From contig CALXHI010000018.1 in assembly GCA_944388075.1 (NCBI GenBank), positions 62,001-126,000 on the forward strand: a DNA stretch of 64,000 bases. The letters run 5' to 3'. The notes beneath the pieces were generated by a model. That model did no database searches. It had not been told where the DNA came from and worked only from the letters and a program-made list of their open reading frames with translations. A program made the translations under genes and the position numbers. This DNA is from an uncultured Clostridia bacterium. GTDB taxonomy: Bacteria > Bacillota > Clostridia > Oscillospirales > Ruminococcaceae. Shown here one piece after another: positions 61,933-64,000 of this stretch (positions are counted from its first letter, which is position 1; each line of letters opens with the position of its first letter).

Positions 61933-61954
61933 ATCGACAAAGTTGTGCTATAAT
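61926..61954 (+). promoter_or_regulatory. nadB promoter
   Basis: GTGACA (61926-61931), 17 bp, TATAAT (61949-61954). A small hairpin (AAT-CGC/GCG-ATT with one bulge, 61962-61978) starts at the predicted transcription start. Confidence 0.7.
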
Positions 61955-62006
61955 ATAGAGTAATCCGCTTTTGCGATTCAGATTTGGAATATTGGGAGGC
62001 TATGGT

Positions 62007-63467
62007 ATGGCAACATTGGAATCCAATTATGATGTCGTCATTGTCGGTGCCGGTGCGGCAGGCTGCTATGCGGCTCTGCATCTGCCACCGACCTTGCGTG
62101 TGCTGCTGCTCTCGAAGCAGGAAGCAACCCTTTGCAATTCGGCACTCGCACAGGGAGGTATCGCCGGTGTTTGGAATTCCCCGAACGACAACACCGAGCT
62201 GCACGCCAATGACACTCGTATTGCCGGTGCATTCACCAATAACCCGAAAACTCTGCACATTCTCGTCACCGAGGCGGCACGGGATATTGAACAGCTGGTC
62301 GCCTACGGTGTGGAATTCGACAAAGACGAAACCGGCGACTATGACCGTACCCTCGAAGGCGGCCATTGCAGACGGCGTATCTTCCACCACCGTGACTCCA
62401 CGGGTGCAGAGATTCTCCGCGGACTGCTCGCACAGGTGCAGCTGCTGCCGAATGTCACGCTCTCGGAACATACTGTGGTCAGCCGTGCCATGAAAACCGA
62501 AACCGGCTTCTCCTGCGAATTGATGCAGGGCGTTGAATGTTCGGTGGTCAACTGCCATTTCCTGATTCTTGCCACCGGCGGTATCGGTCGTGTGTACGAA
62601 CACACCACCAACTCCGCTATTGCAACCGGTGACGGCATCCGTCTGGCATATGAATTGGGCGCACGCATTAAGAATCTCAGCCTGATTCAGTTTCACCCGA
62701 CTGCGTTCAACAATAAGCACAGCCGAGAATGCTTCCTCATCTCCGAGGCGGTGCGTGGTGAGGGTGCATACCTGCGCAACTGCCATATGGAACGATTCAT
62801 GCACCGCTATGACGACCGTCTGGAACTCGCCCCTCGTGATGTGGTATCTCATGCGATCATTCGGGAAAGCCAACGGACCGGCTCAAAGGATTTCTGGCTC
62901 GATATCACGCACAAAGACCCCGAAGAAGTGCGCAATCGTTTCCCGAACATCTACACCAAATTGCTCAAACAGGGCTATGACTTGACGAAAGAGCCTGTGC
63001 CGATTTATCCGTGCCAACATTATCTGATGGGCGGCATCCATGTCAATGCCAATGCGCAAACCCGTATCGACCGGCTCTATGCCTGCGGCGAATGTGCCCA
63101 TACCGGTGTACACGGCAGCAACCGCCTCGCCAGCAACAGCTTGCTCGAAGCATTGGTCTTTTCTCGCAGAGCGGCTGAAGAAATCGCAAAAATTGCCGAG
63201 GATCTCTCCCCGAAATTCATCGAGGGACAGTTCCCGCCAATTACCGCAACTGAGCCGATTCCCCACGGTATTCGCACCGAATTGCGAAAGCTCTTGCAGG
63301 AAAACTATTTCGTCATTCCCAATACCGAGCATATCCATGAGGCATATGAGCGTGTTACCGAATTGATTCAGCTGATTGCCTGTGAAGATTGGCTCATGAA
63401 TCTCGACTACATCGAAGCCAAATCGCAAGCGACTTGTGCATATTTAATTTTGGAGGAACAACTATGA
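62007..63467 (+). CDS. nadB: L-aspartate oxidase
   Basis: FAD enzyme that turns aspartate into iminoaspartate, the first step of de novo NAD synthesis; in anaerobes fumarate can be the electron acceptor. It has 486 residues: DVVIVGAGAAGCYAAL (FAD), SALAQGGIAGVW, HRDSTGAEIL, IQFHPTAF and the end-domain motif HGSNRLASNSLLEALVFSRR. The usual C-terminal helical domain is short. ATG 62007 follows GGGAGG with 7 nt. nadA is not beside it in this window. Confidence 0.94.
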   Translation: MATLESNYDVVIVGAGAAGCYAALHLPPTLRVLLLSKQEATLCNSALAQGGIAGVWNSPNDNTELHANDTRIAGAFTNNPKTLHILVTEAARDIEQLVAYGVEFDKDETGDYDRTLEGGHCRRRIFHHRDSTGAEILRGLLAQVQLLPNVTLSEHTVVSRAMKTETGFSCELMQGVECSVVNCHFLILATGGIGRVYEHTTNSAIATGDGIRLAYELGARIKNLSLIQFHPTAFNNKHSRECFLISEAVRGEGAYLRNCHMERFMHRYDDRLELAPRDVVSHAIIRESQRTGSKDFWLDITHKDPEEVRNRFPNIYTKLLKQGYDLTKEPVPIYPCQHYLMGGIHVNANAQTRIDRLYACGECAHTGVHGSNRLASNSLLEALVFSRRAAEEIAKIAEDLSPKFIEGQFPPITATEPIPHGIRTELRKLLQENYFVIPNTEHIHEAYERVTELIQLIACEDWLMNLDYIEAKSQATCAYLILEEQL

Positions 63468-64000
63468 TGCAGCTGCTGCCCTGTTATGTGGACGAGGTCA
63501 TTCGCCGTGCCCTCACCGAGGATATCAACGACATGGATGTGACCACCGATTTCCTGCTCTCCCCCGATGATGTATCCGAAGCCTATCTGATGGCAAAGGA
63601 TGACGGTGTCCTCTGCGGCATGGAAATTGCCGCATGTGTGTTTGAACTGGTTGGCGAAGGGGTAACCTTTACGGTGCTTGCCAAGGACGGCGATACCGTG
63701 CATTACGGCGATATCCTTGCCACCATGCACGGCAATACCCGCACCCTGCTGAAAGGCGAACGAACGGCTCTGAACCTTTTGCAGCATCTCTCCGGCATTG
63801 CCACCGAAACCGCCAAATGCGTAAAACTTGTGGAGGGCACTCGTGCCTCCATCGCCGATACCCGAAAAACCATGGTCGGCATTCGTGCGATGCAGAAATA
63901 TGCGGTTCGCTGCGGCGGCGGCAGAAACCATCGCTTCAACCTATCCGACGGCGCAATGCTCAAGGACAATCACATCGATGCCTGCGGCGGCATTCTCCCG
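63464..64000 (+). CDS. nadC: Nicotinate-nucleotide pyrophosphorylase (3' end cut by window edge)
   Basis: Quinolinate phosphoribosyltransferase, making nicotinate mononucleotide. 179 residues are visible of about 280. It starts MMQLLPCYVDEVIRRALTED, with KGERTALNLLQHLSGIAT, the substrate motif ADTRKTMVGIRAMQKYAV (usually DTRKTTPG) and GGGRNHRFNLSDGAMLKDNH. Its ATG overlaps the nadB stop (ATGA) with GGAGG 7 nt before. The frame is open to the window end. Confidence 0.95.
   Translation, partial: MMQLLPCYVDEVIRRALTEDINDMDVTTDFLLSPDDVSEAYLMAKDDGVLCGMEIAACVFELVGEGVTFTVLAKDGDTVHYGDILATMHGNTRTLLKGERTALNLLQHLSGIATETAKCVKLVEGTRASIADTRKTMVGIRAMQKYAVRCGGGRNHRFNLSDGAMLKDNHIDACGGILP

Noticed and set aside
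1-64000. CRISPR arrays, tRNA or rRNA genes, insertion sequences, prophage genes
   Set aside because: I looked for spaced direct repeats, tRNA cloverleaf signatures, transposase or integrase motifs and phage structural genes and found none.

Overview
The window looks like a chromosomal segment of a Gram-positive, spore-lineage Firmicute of the Clostridia, most likely a Ruminococcus-like member of the Oscillospiraceae. This rests on spo0A, spoIVB, spoIIID and a spoIIM-like gene, the clostridial SCIFF peptide with its radical-SAM maturase, an ECF vitamin-transport module, GGAGG-type ribosome binding sites, sigma-A promoters with 17-bp spacers, and a Thr-rich linker in a surface protein. It is ordinary core chromosome with moderate GC; I saw no phage, insertion sequence, CRISPR array, tRNA or rRNA. 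The assignment is inferred from gene content only.

Layout. 1-3025 (-): str operon rpsL-rpsG-fusA, with fusA cut by the window edge. 3090-7717: carbohydrate genes (sialate-O-acetylesterase-like, malQ, CE2-like esterase) and a small membrane protein. 7991-11737 (+): pheS-pheT, with a MITE-like palindrome in the leader. 11791-13313 (+): citrate synthase behind a strong terminator hairpin. 13369-17453: guanine-deaminase-like, flavin-reductase-like, spo0A and a membrane protein (all -), then spoIVB (+). 17515-22481 (-): ptsH with a structured leader, then the overlapping operon rnz-cca-CmpB-like-rimM-trmD. 22599-23282 (+): a truncated dipicolinate synthase gene dpaA. 23285-26030 (-): a tiny membrane protein, the SCIFF peptide and maturase, and a TIGR04086-type membrane protein. 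26103-33135 (-): an O-acylation cluster (algI-type MBOAT, DHHW protein, ACP), a PpiC/SurA-like foldase, a DHHW paralogue without catalytic residues, and an acetyltransferase. 33159-38980 (+): birA, spoIIID, pfkA, a THF riboswitch with folT, proC, a spoIIM-like gene and a DUF624 gene. 38989-53676 (-): a ~14.6-kb run of 15 genes from ruvC to an AIM24 gene, including ruvABC, the ECF energising module, truA, a ClpE-like ATPase and a GlmM homologue that has lost every catalytic motif. 53718-58876 (-): an AraC regulator and a type IIA topoisomerase pair. 58905-61840: pdxR divergent from pdxS-pdxT. 61926-64000 (+): nadB and partial nadC.

How the parts work together. FolT probably uses the EcfA1-EcfA2-EcfT module at 45.3-47.8 kb in trans for folate uptake. 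The MBOAT, carrier protein and DHHW enzyme form a plausible three-part route for moving an acyl group from the cytoplasm to a surface polymer. The sporulation genes show an intact regulatory core, but dpaA here ends after about two thirds of its normal length.

The best candidates for new biology are the GlmM-like pseudoenzyme, the DHHW pseudoenzyme beside a carrier-protein-linked acylation system, the gltA leader that ends in a terminator, the unrecognised ptsH leader RNA, and the repeated occurrence of stem-loops exactly at transcription starts of genes with long leaders.
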